Source: Methanooceanicella nereidis (GTDB lineage Archaea > Halobacteriota > Methanocellia > Methanocellales > Methanocellaceae). Taken from it: a stretch of DNA of 64,000 nucleotides. Shown piece by piece: positions 17,637-28,100 of this stretch (position 1 is its first letter; each line of letters begins with the position of its first letter). The stretch lies in the NCBI RefSeq assembly GCF_021023085.1, contig NZ_PGCK01000001.1, positions 1 to 64,000 of the forward strand, read 5' to 3'. Both the position numbers and the translations under genes were made by a program. Below the pieces are notes generated by a model. The model was not told the origin of the DNA and ran no database searches. It saw nothing but the letters and a program-made list of their open reading frames with translations.

Positions 17637-17816
17637 ATGGCAGAACTAAAGGATCCGGGAAGAGTAGAGGGAGGCAGAAAGGCGGCAAGGACAGCAAAAG
17701 AAAGATATGGAGATAATTTCCACAAGGAGATAGGTTCTAAAGGCGGTAGAAGCACAGCAACGAGACATGGCGGGGAATTTTACGAAACTATAGGAAGAAA
17801 AGGAGGGAGAAGCTAG
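17637..17816 (+). CDS. KGG-repeat stress protein (59 aa)
   Basis: This small gene encodes a 59-aa, highly hydrophilic protein made of two to three KGG-type units: GGRKAARTAKERYGDNFHKE, then IGSKGGRSTATRHGGEFYET, then IGRKGGRS. KGG motifs occur in bacterial GsiB and fungal Con-10 general stress proteins, thought to act as hydrophilins. The ATG follows AGAGG. A perfect hairpin lies 8 bp after the stop. Stress induction is inferred from the family. Confidence 0.8.
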   Translation: MAELKDPGRVEGGRKAARTAKERYGDNFHKEIGSKGGRSTATRHGGEFYETIGRKGGRS

Positions 17817-17823
17817 AATTACT

Positions 17824-17848
17824 TTCCCCGGATATCTTTCCCGGGGAA
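17824..17848 (+). terminator. Hairpin downstream of KGG gene
   Basis: A perfect 8-bp stem (TTCCCCGG / CCGGGGAA) with a 9-base loop lies 8 bp after the KGG stop codon. No long T run follows, so it could be an RNA-stabilising 3' hairpin or a terminator. Confidence 0.5.
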
Positions 17849-17987
17849 TTCTCTCCCGATCGACCTATTTTTGAAAAGCCCGTTAAAAATCCATCATCCG
17901 CTATAATTTCGGCTATTATCCATTTTTTTACGATTATTAATTACTCAATTCTAAATCAAGTAGCGAATAATAAGCTTTGACAAGCAT

Positions 17988-18137
17988 ATGATAACTAACA
18001 ACACTAAATACACACATTCACACCGACCGTCACGCGAACATCAATATGAAGCTCAATTGAGACCGGAATGCCTCAACTGCATGTTCTGGTACAGATGCAG
18101 GACCGGGAATATTGATTGCGACATATTAAAAGGTTAA
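17988..18137 (+). CDS. Possible small Cys-rich protein (49 aa)
   Basis: A 49-codon frame runs from ATG 17988 to TAA 18135-18137. The C-terminal half reads CLNCMFWYRCRTGNIDCDI, four Cys residues in a spacing (C-x2-C-x5-C-x6-C) that could bind zinc or a cluster. The N-terminal half is polar. There is no strong ribosome binding site. It sits 42 bp before the UvdE-like gene in the same direction. The coding call rests on the Cys pattern and position. Confidence 0.45.
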   Translation: MITNNTKYTHSHRPSREHQYEAQLRPECLNCMFWYRCRTGNIDCDILKG

Positions 18138-18179
18138 AAATTAAAGAAAAGCCAAGAAATCCATTTTTAGGTCTTGACC

Positions 18180-19007
18180 ATGAGGATAGGATATGCGGCA
18201 ATACCTTATGAGAAAAAGCTTCTTCCGGTGACAAGTAAAAAGAGCGCTTCGATAACAATAGAACGCCTTGCAAAAGTCGCCGGGTATACTCATGAACTCG
18301 GCATCGACCTATACCGCATACCGGCTAACATCTCCCCGCATGAGAATATCGAAAGCATCGAAAAAGCAAAGGACGATATAAAATGCCTGGGAGAGCTTTT
18401 TAGAAGGCTAGACATCAGGACATGCTTCCATGTGACCTATTATTGTATAATGAACTCCCCGAATCCAAAAGTCATTGAGAATTCTATCAACGAGCTAAAC
18501 TGTATGTACCTTTATGATAAATACGCCGGAGGCGGAAATCATATCGAATTACACGCAGGCGGCGCATACGGCGACAGGCAAAGTTCTATACGGCGTTTTA
18601 TAGATAATGTCCTGAAGCTTGAAGAGCCGATATTCAAGATGATCCGCCTCGAGAACGAGGAACATGAGGGGAAGATCGGCACCATAGAGGAGCTGTTCTT
18701 AATCAACCGCGAGACTGGTATACCGCTCATATTCGATGTCGCTCATTATCGTGTCAACCCCCTTGAGAGAAAAAAGCCTGTGCGGGAGATAGTGAAGGCG
18801 TTCTTAGACACATGGGCAGAAGCCACCACATTTCCCATGCTTCATTATTCCACCACGCCTCCCGGCTCCGGTACGCATCTGCCCGTAGATCCTGTTGACT
18901 TCTGGGAATATGTGGACGGACTAAAAGGCCTGAGCTTTGACATCATGCTGGAGACAAAAGAAAAAGAAAGAGACGTCTTAAAAGTAAAGGCTTACAAGAC
19001 CCGATAA
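18180..19007 (+). CDS. UV damage endonuclease-like (UvdE/UvsE) protein
   Basis: The 275-aa TIM-barrel protein resembles UvdE, which nicks DNA 5' of UV photoproducts. Matching parts are MRIGYA at the start, LYRIPANISPHE, IELHAGGAYGDR, RLENEEHE (metal-binding Glu) and IPLIFDVAHYR with its His. The ATG at 18180 gives the family start; a TTG six bases earlier is in frame. The stop is 23 bp from the convergent aminotransferase gene. A related xylose-isomerase-like endonuclease role cannot be excluded. Confidence 0.75.
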   Translation: MRIGYAAIPYEKKLLPVTSKKSASITIERLAKVAGYTHELGIDLYRIPANISPHENIESIEKAKDDIKCLGELFRRLDIRTCFHVTYYCIMNSPNPKVIENSINELNCMYLYDKYAGGGNHIELHAGGAYGDRQSSIRRFIDNVLKLEEPIFKMIRLENEEHEGKIGTIEELFLINRETGIPLIFDVAHYRVNPLERKKPVREIVKAFLDTWAEATTFPMLHYSTTPPGSGTHLPVDPVDFWEYVDGLKGLSFDIMLETKEKERDVLKVKAYKTR

Positions 19008-19030
19008 AAGAAAAAGGGAAGTAGCGTTTT

Positions 19031-20143
19031 TCAGCACAATACCCTTTTCATTATGCCGGTCGCCTTTTTAATATTTTCAAGAGATGTCGCATAAGAGAAA
19101 CGGACATAACCCTTGCCGCACTGTCCGAACGCGGTTCCGGGCGTGGATATCACGCCGTTCTTCAAGAGTTCTGTAACGGCCTTGTTATCATCCCCGATAT
19201 ACGGGAAGGCATAAAAAGCACCCTGAGGCGTTACGCAATCTATTCCCATCGCGTGGAGCTCTCCGAGGAGATAATCGCGTCTTTTCCTGAACTCCTCTCG
19301 CATTTCGGCGACACATTCCTGCGGGCCGGTAACGGCAGCCAGTGCCGCCCTCTGCGATATCGAGCAGGCCGCTGCCTGGACATACTGGTGCACCTTTAGT
19401 ATCTGCTCTATGTATTCCGGCCTTGCCGCAAGGTAACCGAGCCTCCACCCGGTCATAGAGTAGGTCTTGGATGCCGCGTTGATAGTTACGACGTTGTCCG
19501 AATATTTAGCAGGGCTCACATGCTTGCCTTCATATATGAAATGCTCATATACCTCGTCCGAAATTATAGTCACGTTCCTGTCCGACGCGATATCCGCTAT
19601 TGCCTTGATCTCTTCTTCGGACTGGACCATTCCCGTCGGGTTCGAAGGGGAATTGAGCACGATAACTTTAGTATTGCGTGTTATGTGATCCTTGAGCTTT
19701 TCCGGGTCATACTTTAGCTTAGATCCAAGCGGGACGGGCACTACAGAAGCCCCTGAAAGCCTGGAAAGCGCGGAATATGAAACAAAGCCCGGGTCGGGGA
19801 CTATGACCTCGTCGCCGGTGTTGCATAACGCCTGTAGCGCGATGTATATCCCTTCACTGGCCCCTGAAGTGACCATTATCTCGGAAGGCGAGTAGTCGAG
19901 GCCGTTCTCGGCCTTGAATTTCTTTGAGAGCGCTTCCCTTAGCTCGGGCATGCCCATATTGGAAGTATACCCGGTGAAGCCTTCGTTGATCGCCTTTATG
20001 GCTTCATCTTTGATGTGCTGCGGAGTGTCAAAGTCCGGCTGCCCTATGCCCAGGTTTATGGAACCCGGTCCCGCAGCTTCGAATATCTTTCTTATCCCGG
20101 AGATATTCATCTCCTTTACCCTGTCGTTAAAATCGATGGCCAT
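19031..20143 (-). CDS. PLP-dependent class I aminotransferase
   Basis: The 370-aa fold-type I enzyme belongs to the AspC/aromatic aminotransferase group. Visible motifs are INLGIGQPDFDTP near residue 30, VLNSPSNPTG, ISDEVYEHF and the PLP lysine in NAASKTYSMTGWRLGY. The C-terminal KGYVRFSYA holds the carboxylate-binding Arg. The likely donors are aspartate or aromatic amino acids, which the sequence does not settle. GAGG lies upstream of the ATG. The gene is monocistronic, with a large hairpin region behind its promoter. Confidence 0.93.
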   Translation of the reverse strand: MAIDFNDRVKEMNISGIRKIFEAAGPGSINLGIGQPDFDTPQHIKDEAIKAINEGFTGYTSNMGMPELREALSKKFKAENGLDYSPSEIMVTSGASEGIYIALQALCNTGDEVIVPDPGFVSYSALSRLSGASVVPVPLGSKLKYDPEKLKDHITRNTKVIVLNSPSNPTGMVQSEEEIKAIADIASDRNVTIISDEVYEHFIYEGKHVSPAKYSDNVVTINAASKTYSMTGWRLGYLAARPEYIEQILKVHQYVQAAACSISQRAALAAVTGPQECVAEMREEFRKRRDYLLGELHAMGIDCVTPQGAFYAFPYIGDDNKAVTELLKNGVISTPGTAFGQCGKGYVRFSYATSLENIKKATGIMKRVLC

Positions 20144-20302
20144 GATAATGCCTCATATATGAGCGTTATTGTACAAACTATAGTTCTTTACGCAATATAC
20201 CTTTCGATGACACGAAGGCACAACAAGCCTCTGAGCATTAAAAAATACACAAAATACGGTCAGGCCATATATCAAATATACCATCTTAAGAATATCTTCT
20301 TT

Positions 20303-21040
20303 CTCACCACAAAATCTTTGATGAGCGGGTTCTTGCTCAGGTTTTTATGATGAAAGAACATGTTTTACTCAATTGTCTTTGAGATGAAGTTTTTATGGTT
20401 ATGCCTGTCTGATGGCAGGTAGACACGTAACCTCACAAAAACACAGAACCACAAAATTTTTTATATGATTTTTTAAGGGCACGAAAACCCTAAGAGTTTA
20501 CTCACAAAAACACGAAGGGCTCTAGTATCACTGTCAACGCACTAACACCTCTAACGCCCGGCTCAACGCACCAACCTCTCTAAGTCACCAACGCTAAAAC
20601 AAGGCCCGAACATTCTCCAAATCACTAAAGTTTAATATCCCGGTCTGTGTTCCCCTTGACCTATAACAGGGATATTGATCGTGTAAGCGTCAACCGTGCA
20701 GTTAAAATTTCGTGTTTTTGGGAATATTCGGGTCTTGTTTTAGCGTTGGTGACTTAGAGCACTTCGAGCATTAAGCCGTGCATTAGAGACTTTAGTGCGT
20801 TGACGGTGATACTAGAGCCATTTGTGGTTTGGTGAGTGAACCTTTGGGTTTTCGTGACCTTAAATTCTAAAAAAATTTTGTGGTTCTGTGTTTCTGTGAG
20901 GTTACGTGCCTGCCTGCCATCCGACAGACACAACCTAAAAAACCATATCGCAAAGACACGATGAAGTACTATACTTTCATACGTTTTTTCAACTTTAAAA
21001 CCTGAGCAAGAACACCCTCATCAAAGATTTCGTGGTAAAA
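20303..21040. repeat. Giant imperfect inverted repeat (copy 2)
   Basis: This ~740-bp palindromic region lies between the aminotransferase and DUF362 genes, which are divergent. Nested arms pair in order. ATCTTTGATGAGCGG (20314 on) pairs with the region at about 21019-21032. TAACCTCACAAAAACACAGA (20428 on) pairs with about 20882-20905. Segments around 20508-20545 pair with 20792-20830, and CACCAACGCTAAAACAAGGC (20586 on) with about 20733-20753. The loop is near 20640-20700. The outer arm is also found at 42246. No ORF of note. Confidence 0.85.
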
Positions 21041-21182
21041 GACCAGTATTTTAGTTACCTGAATGCCCGTCAGTAGATCTTTTAGCCCTTTGAACAGGTA
21101 ATTCGATTAGCTCTTCAGCATCATTTCATTATCAAGAAAGAATTTATCGGATACCACCCATAAGTTAATCAAAGTGGATACC

Positions 21183-22328
21183 ATGCCTTTTGAAGTCTCG
21201 GTCATAAAATGCGACACATACGAAGAAGAAAAGCTTACGGCAGCGGTGAAGGATAGTCTTGCCCCATTAGGCGGCCTTGAAAGCGTAGTCAAGAAGGGTG
21301 ACAGGGTCCTCATTAAATTGAACCTGCTGTCATCAAAAGAGCCCGGAAAGGCAGTCACCACCAACCCTGCACTTGTAAAGACAGTTGTAAAGATGGTCCA
21401 GCAGTTGGGGGCTGTCCCGATAGTTGGCGATTCTCCGGGAGGCAGGAACACGGGCTCATCATATGAGACGCTTCTCGAAAGAACGGGTATCAGGCAGATC
21501 GCCGATGATACGGGCTGCGAGGTCGTAAATTTTGACGAAGAAAAGCTTGACGTGGTGTCGGATAAGTCGAGGGTGTTTAAAAAGCTCACTGTGGCAAAGA
21601 TCGTCACGGACGTCGATGCGGTCATATGCCTGCCCAAGCTCAAGACACACCAGTTCATATACTATACTGGCGCCGTCAAGCTCCTGTACGGCTATGTCCC
21701 CGGCATGCTGAAGACAGAGTATCACCTGCATACAGGAAAGGACGTCAACGTTTTTGCCGACCTTCTTCTTGATATATATGAGAGTTTTACGCCGCAGATC
21801 AACATAATGGACGCGATCGTAGGAATGGAGGGCCCGGGACCGCAGAGCGGCATACCGCGCAATGTGGGATTGATAATTTCAAGTAAAAGCGGCCCTGCCC
21901 TGGATCTTGTAGCGACTTCTGTCATAGGCTTTGACCCGATGATAGTGCCCACCATAAAAAAGGCATATGAAAGGGGTATCGGACCGTCGGGTACGGGTGA
22001 GATAAAGATATTCGGGGAACCCCTGGAAAATGTCATGGTAGAGGATTTTAAAAAGCCGGAGACGCTGATGATGGCCATGGTGCCGCCTGTGTTCATGAAC
22101 TTGGCGAGCAGGCTTCTTGGAACACGGCCGGTGATAGACGCATCCATGTGTGTCATGTGCGGCAAATGCGCGAGAGACTGCCCTCCGAAAGCTATCAGTT
22201 TTAAAAAAGGAGCCGTACCTGCGATCAATTATAATGCTTGCCTGAGATGCTATTGCTGCCAGGAGCTCTGTCCGGAAGGAGCCGTTAAAGTAACCCTGCC
22301 GTTAATAAGAAAATTATTGAAGACCTGA
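21183..22328 (+). CDS. DUF362 protein with two [4Fe-4S] clusters
   Basis: The ~381-aa protein has an N-terminal DUF362 domain (KKGDRVLIKLNLL, GDSPGGRNTGSSYE, ICLPKLKTHQ, GMEGPGPQSG) and a C-terminal ferredoxin domain (CVMCGKCARDCPP and CLRCYCCQELCPEG). DUF362 proteins are widespread in anaerobes without a firmly assigned reaction. I chose the ATG at 21183 (GTGGAT upstream); a GTG at 21174 is in frame. It converges with a flavodoxin gene, 4 bp apart, a possible redox partner by proximity only. Confidence 0.87.
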   Translation: MPFEVSVIKCDTYEEEKLTAAVKDSLAPLGGLESVVKKGDRVLIKLNLLSSKEPGKAVTTNPALVKTVVKMVQQLGAVPIVGDSPGGRNTGSSYETLLERTGIRQIADDTGCEVVNFDEEKLDVVSDKSRVFKKLTVAKIVTDVDAVICLPKLKTHQFIYYTGAVKLLYGYVPGMLKTEYHLHTGKDVNVFADLLLDIYESFTPQINIMDAIVGMEGPGPQSGIPRNVGLIISSKSGPALDLVATSVIGFDPMIVPTIKKAYERGIGPSGTGEIKIFGEPLENVMVEDFKKPETLMMAMVPPVFMNLASRLLGTRPVIDASMCVMCGKCARDCPPKAISFKKGAVPAINYNACLRCYCCQELCPEGAVKVTLPLIRKLLKT

Positions 22329-22332
22329 ACGC

Positions 22333-22821
22333 TCAGATCACGCTAAGAGGTGTCTGTGTCGGCCTTCTAGGTCCTGCGAGCTCTTTTCCGAAGTCAAAGC
22401 ATATAGCCCTGTTGAGCTTTCTCCACGGCCCCATAGCAGCATCGAAAGAGGTCTCATAAATTATGTTACCCGCGCATGATCCCTTTAGTTCGTCAAGATA
22501 CTTGCGGACCATGAAGTTCCTCATGCCAAATACACCGGCGAAGCATACGACGAAAAGTGCAATTTTCTTTCCCCGAAGGTTTTCCTGCGCCATGAAGTCG
22601 CTTATGCTGCCCATCGGCTCTTCATTATAAATAGGCGAACCTATGACTATCAGGTCGTAATCAAGAGTATCGACGTTTTTAGGCGTCCTCGCCTCAACAT
22701 AAGCGCCGGCTGACATAGCACCATCCATTATCCAGCCTACGACCTCGTTTGTCGTACCACCCCGGGTATCGTAAACTATGAGGATACGCTTATTTCTACC
22801 CACTAACTCCATGTAACCCAT
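22333..22821 (-). CDS. Flavodoxin-family protein
   Basis: The 162-aa protein has the flavodoxin FMN phosphate loop near its start (IVYDTRGGTTNEV), a second FMN-contacting stretch (IVIGSPIYNEEPMGSISDF) and a third strand (KKIALFVVCFAG). The C-terminal PWRKLNRAICFDFGKEL is like HemG/flavodoxin-domain proteins. It is an electron carrier or small flavin reductase. The exact N-terminus (ATG 22821 or the internal Met at residue 4) is unsettled. Confidence 0.83.
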   Translation of the reverse strand: MGYMELVGRNKRILIVYDTRGGTTNEVVGWIMDGAMSAGAYVEARTPKNVDTLDYDLIVIGSPIYNEEPMGSISDFMAQENLRGKKIALFVVCFAGVFGMRNFMVRKYLDELKGSCAGNIIYETSFDAAMGPWRKLNRAICFDFGKELAGPRRPTQTPLSVI

Positions 22822-23084
22822 CTCACTGTGATATGTATTCTTCCCATATTTATGAACTTTCTAGATAAAATCACCCAATATATTTATATTATATAAAAAT
22901 ATGAACGTTTATTAGGGAAAGTAAAATATGCGGAACTATTATTGGGCACTGATATTCTATCTCCTGACATATTTTTGATCTTTCAGTATATCAGGAATTT
23001 ATTCTTATCTTATAATAATAAATATCTTCCCGTTAATTACGTATAAACCAAATAATTTATATTCATACAGGTGAACTTAAGTCT

Positions 23085-23615
23085 ATGAGCCGCGTAAAAA
23101 ATTTTCTATTGACAGGAAGACCGGGAATCGGAAAAACCACTGCTATAATATCCGCCATAAGATCATTGGATACGGATCCTGGAGGATTCTATACTGAGGA
23201 GATGCGCACAGGCAGAGAAAGGAAAGGGTTCGAGATAGTATCGCTTTCGAATGAGAGGAAAGTCCTCGCATTAAAAGGCTTAAAGAGCGGCCACAGGGTT
23301 GGACCGTACGGCCTGGATATGGGAGTAATGGACACGTTCGCCGTCGACCTCATCAAGGACGCAATGAAAAATAAAACGCTAATAATGATTGATGAGATAG
23401 GCAGGATGGAGCTTATGTCGGAAAATTTCAAAGACATTGTGATAAAGGCACTGGACTCCGATAAGCCTGTGATGGGCGTCATAATGAAGAAGGATAATGA
23501 ATTTTCGAAGGAGATCAAGAACAGGGAGGACACCATTATCATTGAGGTGACAGAAGCTAACAGGGATAAAATACCGGACACACTAAAAACTCTCGTAAGC
23601 GGTGTTTTAACTTAG
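23085..23615 (+). CDS. THEP1-type nucleoside-triphosphatase
   Basis: The 176-aa P-loop NTPase belongs to the THEP1 family. It has Walker A GRPGIGKT at residues 11-18, a GGFYTEEMR segment, and Walker B IDEIGRMEL with the catalytic Glu. Family members hydrolyse NTPs slowly; the cellular role is unknown. The upstream region is very A/T-rich with TATA-like sequences. A nearby 16-codon frame (22928-22978) is too short to call. Confidence 0.88.
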   Translation: MSRVKNFLLTGRPGIGKTTAIISAIRSLDTDPGGFYTEEMRTGRERKGFEIVSLSNERKVLALKGLKSGHRVGPYGLDMGVMDTFAVDLIKDAMKNKTLIMIDEIGRMELMSENFKDIVIKALDSDKPVMGVIMKKDNEFSKEIKNREDTIIIEVTEANRDKIPDTLKTLVSGVLT

Positions 23616-23959
23616 GCACACATGATACATGGAAACAATATGCCGGGCATTTTCTATAGAATAACATTCATGCCGAACCATTTGTGGACTGGATATCTGG
23701 AAACTATCAAATCCTTATAGATGATCATATGATCGGTCTAACTGCAAATTTTTTATGACTTTGATTTTAAAAGGATATGAAGACTAAAGCGCAAATCGGG
23801 TAATCGATCTATCTTTAAGATCAATCCATCATTTGAATGAAAATAAGCATATTACGATACGATCTTCAAAAAATGACGATGATATACTACAATTTTTTCA
23901 ACTATAATCCAATATTTCTATTACAAAAAGATTATAAAATAAAAACCTACAAATCTTTG

Positions 23960-24433
23960 ATGATAAAAACAAAAACTACAATACTGGCCGTATCAGTCGT
24001 AATTTGTATGATGGCCTTTGCCGGCATCGTTTCGTCACAGTCTATGCAACAGCCCGTGTTAAAGTCGAAGGTAACGATGGCCGACATCGATGAGGCTTTG
24101 AAGTCCGGGCCGGTATTCCTCGAGTTCGAGACCCAGGAGTGCGGGTACTGTAAACAGCAGCGCCCCATGACAGAAGAGCTTGCGGGGGAATATTCCGGAA
24201 AAGTGACCTTCATGTTCATCGATGCGAACCAAAACAGGGATATTGCGAGAACATTTCTTGTGTCCGGCGTGCCGCAGATGAACATCATAGCAAAGAAGGA
24301 GAACGGAGAATACACCTACGTCGGAAAGGACGGTAAGGCTTCCGGGAACATCAACGATTCAAGGTTCAGAGGACTGACACAAAAAGATACATTAAAGACG
24401 GCTCTCGATGCGGCGGTAAACATGAGAGGATAG
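23960..24433 (+). CDS. Exported thioredoxin-fold protein
   Basis: The 157-aa protein starts with a signal or anchor segment (TTILAVSVVICMMAFAGIV) and carries a thioredoxin domain: PVFLEFETQECGYCKQQRPM with active-site CGYC, IDANQNRD and the cis-Pro in SGVPQMNI. It probably handles thiol-disulfide exchange outside the membrane, fed by the CcdA protein of the next gene 4 bp downstream. The ATG at 23960 matches the signal peptide start; a longer frame upstream (from 23837) is A/T-rich and unlikely. Confidence 0.88.
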   Translation: MIKTKTTILAVSVVICMMAFAGIVSSQSMQQPVLKSKVTMADIDEALKSGPVFLEFETQECGYCKQQRPMTEELAGEYSGKVTFMFIDANQNRDIARTFLVSGVPQMNIIAKKENGEYTYVGKDGKASGNINDSRFRGLTQKDTLKTALDAAVNMRG

Positions 24434-24437
24434 TAGA

Positions 24438-25103
24438 TTGGAAACTGTAGATTTCGTGTGGGCATTTATAGCCGGCGTGGTGAGCATAACGTCTCCGTGT
24501 GTGCTTCCCCTGTTACCGGGAGTACTGGCATATTCGACACATAACAATAAGCTTACTCCGCTGGCTATAGTTTTTGGACTGACTTTGACTTTTACGACTT
24601 TGGGAATAGTATCAGCGGTTTTTGGCTCGATATTCATATACTATATTGATTATATCAAGTTCTTATCGGGCATCTTCATACTGATCATGGGCTTATATCT
24701 TTTATTGGAGCCTGTCGAGAACCTTATACTCCGCATGTGGCAAAAAGTGCCTTTTTCAAGGGTATCGCTATCATCGGCGGAGGAAGCGGGCCTGATCGGA
24801 GGCGTACTTCTGGGCATAAGCCTCGGGATAGTATGGATGCCATGCATCGGCCCCATACTGGCATCGATCCTGGTCATAGTGGCACAGCAGGGAGAGACAC
24901 TTTACGGAGCATCCCTGCTTATGGTATATTCGGCAGGCCTCGGAGTCCCGATGCTGGGCATCGCCTACATGTCGAACATACTATCGGGAAGGGTGAGGGC
25001 CGCTTCAAAATACTCCATGATCGTCAGAAGGCTGGCAGGCATAGTGCTGGTATTACTCGGCCTTTATTATATATCGGAGCTAAGGTACCTTTTCGGGATC
25101 TAA
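24438..25103 (+). CDS. ccdA: CcdA/DsbD-type membrane electron carrier
   Basis: The 221-aa six-helix protein moves reducing equivalents across the membrane to exported thioredoxins. The two active Cys residues are in ITSPCVLPLLPG (helix 1) and VWMPCIGPILASI (helix 4), each with the family Pro residues. The TTG start follows GAGGATAG. It forms an operon with the exported thioredoxin. The last 24 bp overlap the convergent helicase gene. Confidence 0.9.
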   Translation: METVDFVWAFIAGVVSITSPCVLPLLPGVLAYSTHNNKLTPLAIVFGLTLTFTTLGIVSAVFGSIFIYYIDYIKFLSGIFILIMGLYLLLEPVENLILRMWQKVPFSRVSLSSAEEAGLIGGVLLGISLGIVWMPCIGPILASILVIVAQQGETLYGASLLMVYSAGLGVPMLGIAYMSNILSGRVRAASKYSMIVRRLAGIVLVLLGLYYISELRYLFGI

Positions 25104-28100
25104 CGCGGAAAGTATAGCGTCCCCGAACTTGTCCACCCTTGACTGGCCGATACCATATATGCCTAAAAGCTCCTCTTTATTTTTAGGCTTTTTAGCGATA
25201 AGGTCGTAGATGGTCCTATCGTTAAATATCGTATACGGAGGCGAGTTCATCTCCTTTGAAAGCGAGGTCCGGAGAGCCCTTAAAGCTTTCTCGATATCTA
25301 CATCGATCCCCGATAGCTCCGGCTTAATCGCCGGTCCCGCCCTTTTTGATGCGGGACTTTTGACGCTCTCTTTTGGCTTGCTTTTATCTCCGGGACCATT
25401 TTCCGAAAATTTAGCATTACCGTCCTCAAACGGTGTATTGATAAGCGCTACCTGCCTGAATGATATTGATAGCTTCTCTTCGCCATTTTCCGCGACTATC
25501 CTCACGTTATTGGCGGGGTTAAAGCTGAACTGGCTGATCCTGGCCTGTCCCATATAGTTCCGCGGTTTAACGCCGGAATCTCCATGGACCACGACCGTTG
25601 AGTCCGGCTTTATCAGCACTATGGCATTTCCTTCGTACAGGTCTTCGGTCTTACCGGTATACTCGACGCAGGCCTCTCCTGCGATAACATAATATGTGTT
25701 CTGACGCATGTTAACAACACCTTCCATGTCTACCGTTTTGTTCGGAGCCTTATCGGTGGCGGCTCCCAATGTCGTTTTCCATTCGTCTACCGGCAACATG
25801 GCGTCGGTGTAATCGACAGATACCTTGATATGCACCGGGCCGTCCCCCGCAGGTAATCTGACCGGTACTTTCTTATTGTCTCCCGCGCCGATGTACATTT
25901 TTTCTTCGCATATCGTCATACCTTCGGCTTTGACCGACACTCCGATAGTGCCTGCGCCTCCGGAATTTATCAGAGATAGTTCAGACTCCCTGTTTCCCTG
26001 CGCGAAATTCCGGGATATGCCCGAAAAGTCGACCGAGATCCCTGGTAGTTTCCTTGCCGTCTCGACGATGTCGATGGCAAGGCTTCCCCTTATGCCCATC
26101 CTTATTAAGTCCTCTGGCTTTTTTTCTGCGGCATCCCTGAGCGAGCCTATTCCGCCCTTGAATAAAATGTCCAGGCTGCGATCGCCGACGCCGGGAACGG
26201 ATGCTAGCGATACTGCCTCTTCAGTGACTCCCTTGTCTATCTGGACTGACACCATCTTCACTTTACGTGAAAGCACAGGGCTGGAATATTCTTCGCAGAA
26301 CCGTGCGAACGCGCTTAACAGCCTGGAGGCGTTCTGCTTGATAGCCCATGCGTCCGACTTTAATTCGTCGGGCACGTCCCTGTTTATATACCCGTTCAGG
26401 ATAGCGCGCACTTTAGCGATGCCTCCCGGGCCGAGATCCATGCCTGCCAGAGACTTGACTGAGCCTGATTCGCCGGGCCTGGTGGCAACGTCGCTGAACT
26501 CTGCCGCCCTTGAGATGATATCCAGCACCTCGTCTGTGGATAGCCTTTCCCTGCGTGCGCATTCCTTAAACAGGAGAGATGTCTCCAGCCTGAGATAAAA
26601 GTCGGAGGTCATTACACCAAGAGGCGTAGCGGAAAGGACGCCATCGTCCTCGTTCACAAAGCCGTTCCTGACAAGGTAATCTATTTTCGTCGAGATCATA
26701 CGGTCTATGTCTGTAATACCATACGTCACTGGATCGGTCTTTGACCTGACGTATAAAAAGGTCGTCTTCAGCCAATCCGCCGCCTCGATCACGTTCTTGA
26801 CCATGCCCACGGCGATCTCGGCGTTCAGGTGCTCGGCCAGATTATACTTTAAGACGGACTCTATGGACTTTCCGCTTTTAAGGAGATCCCTGTACGCGCC
26901 TAACCGGGAATAAGGCACGATAACAAGGCCTTTACCCCGTGTATCGTATCCGGGGCGGCCTGCTCTCCCGAGCATCTGCAGAAGATCGATAGGGCTGATG
27001 TCCTTCGTTCCCGCTATCGGGTCATACATCTCGGTATCCCTGATCACGACAACTCGGGCAGGAAGGTTGACACCCCATGCCAGCGTAGAAGTCGAAACAA
27101 GTATCTTGATGCACCCTTCGCGAAAAGCGTTCTCAACAGCGGTCTTATCTTCGGACGGCAGGCCTGCGTGGTGGAAAGCAGTCCCGCACGATATGCATTT
27201 TTTTAAAGAAGGGTTGCTGACCCTGGACTTTATTTCCTGCAGCCTTCTCATCTCAGGCGGGATCAAAAAATACGGGGCGCTATTCTTACGCATGATCTCG
27301 CAAAGCTTCTCTGTCGCCTGATAGGTATCCTGCCTCGTCGATACGAATATCAAAGCCTGATGCCCGGCCGCAAGTTCATCTTTGATAAGGTCGTAGGCTT
27401 TGTACAGCCGGATATACTTATTAAGGAACTCGTTATCTTTCGGGCTATAGGGGATGACTGACGTGTCCAGTTCGACTGGCCTGTAAGAATTATCAAAAGT
27501 AAGTGTATTCTCTTCCGAAGCCCCAACCCACTTTGCGACATCGCCGATGTTAGGCATAGTGGCGCTCAATGCGACTATACGCAAAGGCTGTTTCATGAAC
27601 GAGCTGATACGTTTCATCCTGCTTATCACGGCTTCAAGGGCCCCTCCCCTGCTGTCTGAATCGAGCAGATGCACCTCGTCTATGATGACCAAAGCGACGT
27701 CCTTGACGAAAGAATAGCGCTCCTGCCGGTATTTTCTGGTGGCGGAATCCCATTTTTCAGGCGTGGTGATGATCACGTCCGCAGACTTTGCCTCAAAAGG
27801 CGAAAGCTCTCTTTCACCTGTAACGACGTATACCTTAAATCCAAGGCTTCCGAGCACATGCTTCCATTCTGATTCCTTTTCGTTCGTAAGCGCCCTGAGA
27901 GGAGCTATAAAAAGCACTTTACCCTTATCGGCTTTGCCAAGCTCTTTTACCATAGCTGCTTCTGCCAGGACGGTCTTACCGCTCGCGGTCGGTGCCGATA
28001 CGACGACGTTACCGTCGGAATTCAATATGACAGGCACGGCTCTCGATTGCATGCGATTAAAGTCTTTGAACGGGAACATCGGAACGAATCTTTTATCGAT

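Noticed and set aside
20700-20900. Transposase remnant inside the giant hairpin
   Set aside because: No open frame or transposase motif is found in either strand between the arms.
22928-22978. 16-codon frame after a TATA-like region
   Set aside because: It is hydrophobic and has an A-rich start, but is too short to support as a gene from sequence alone.
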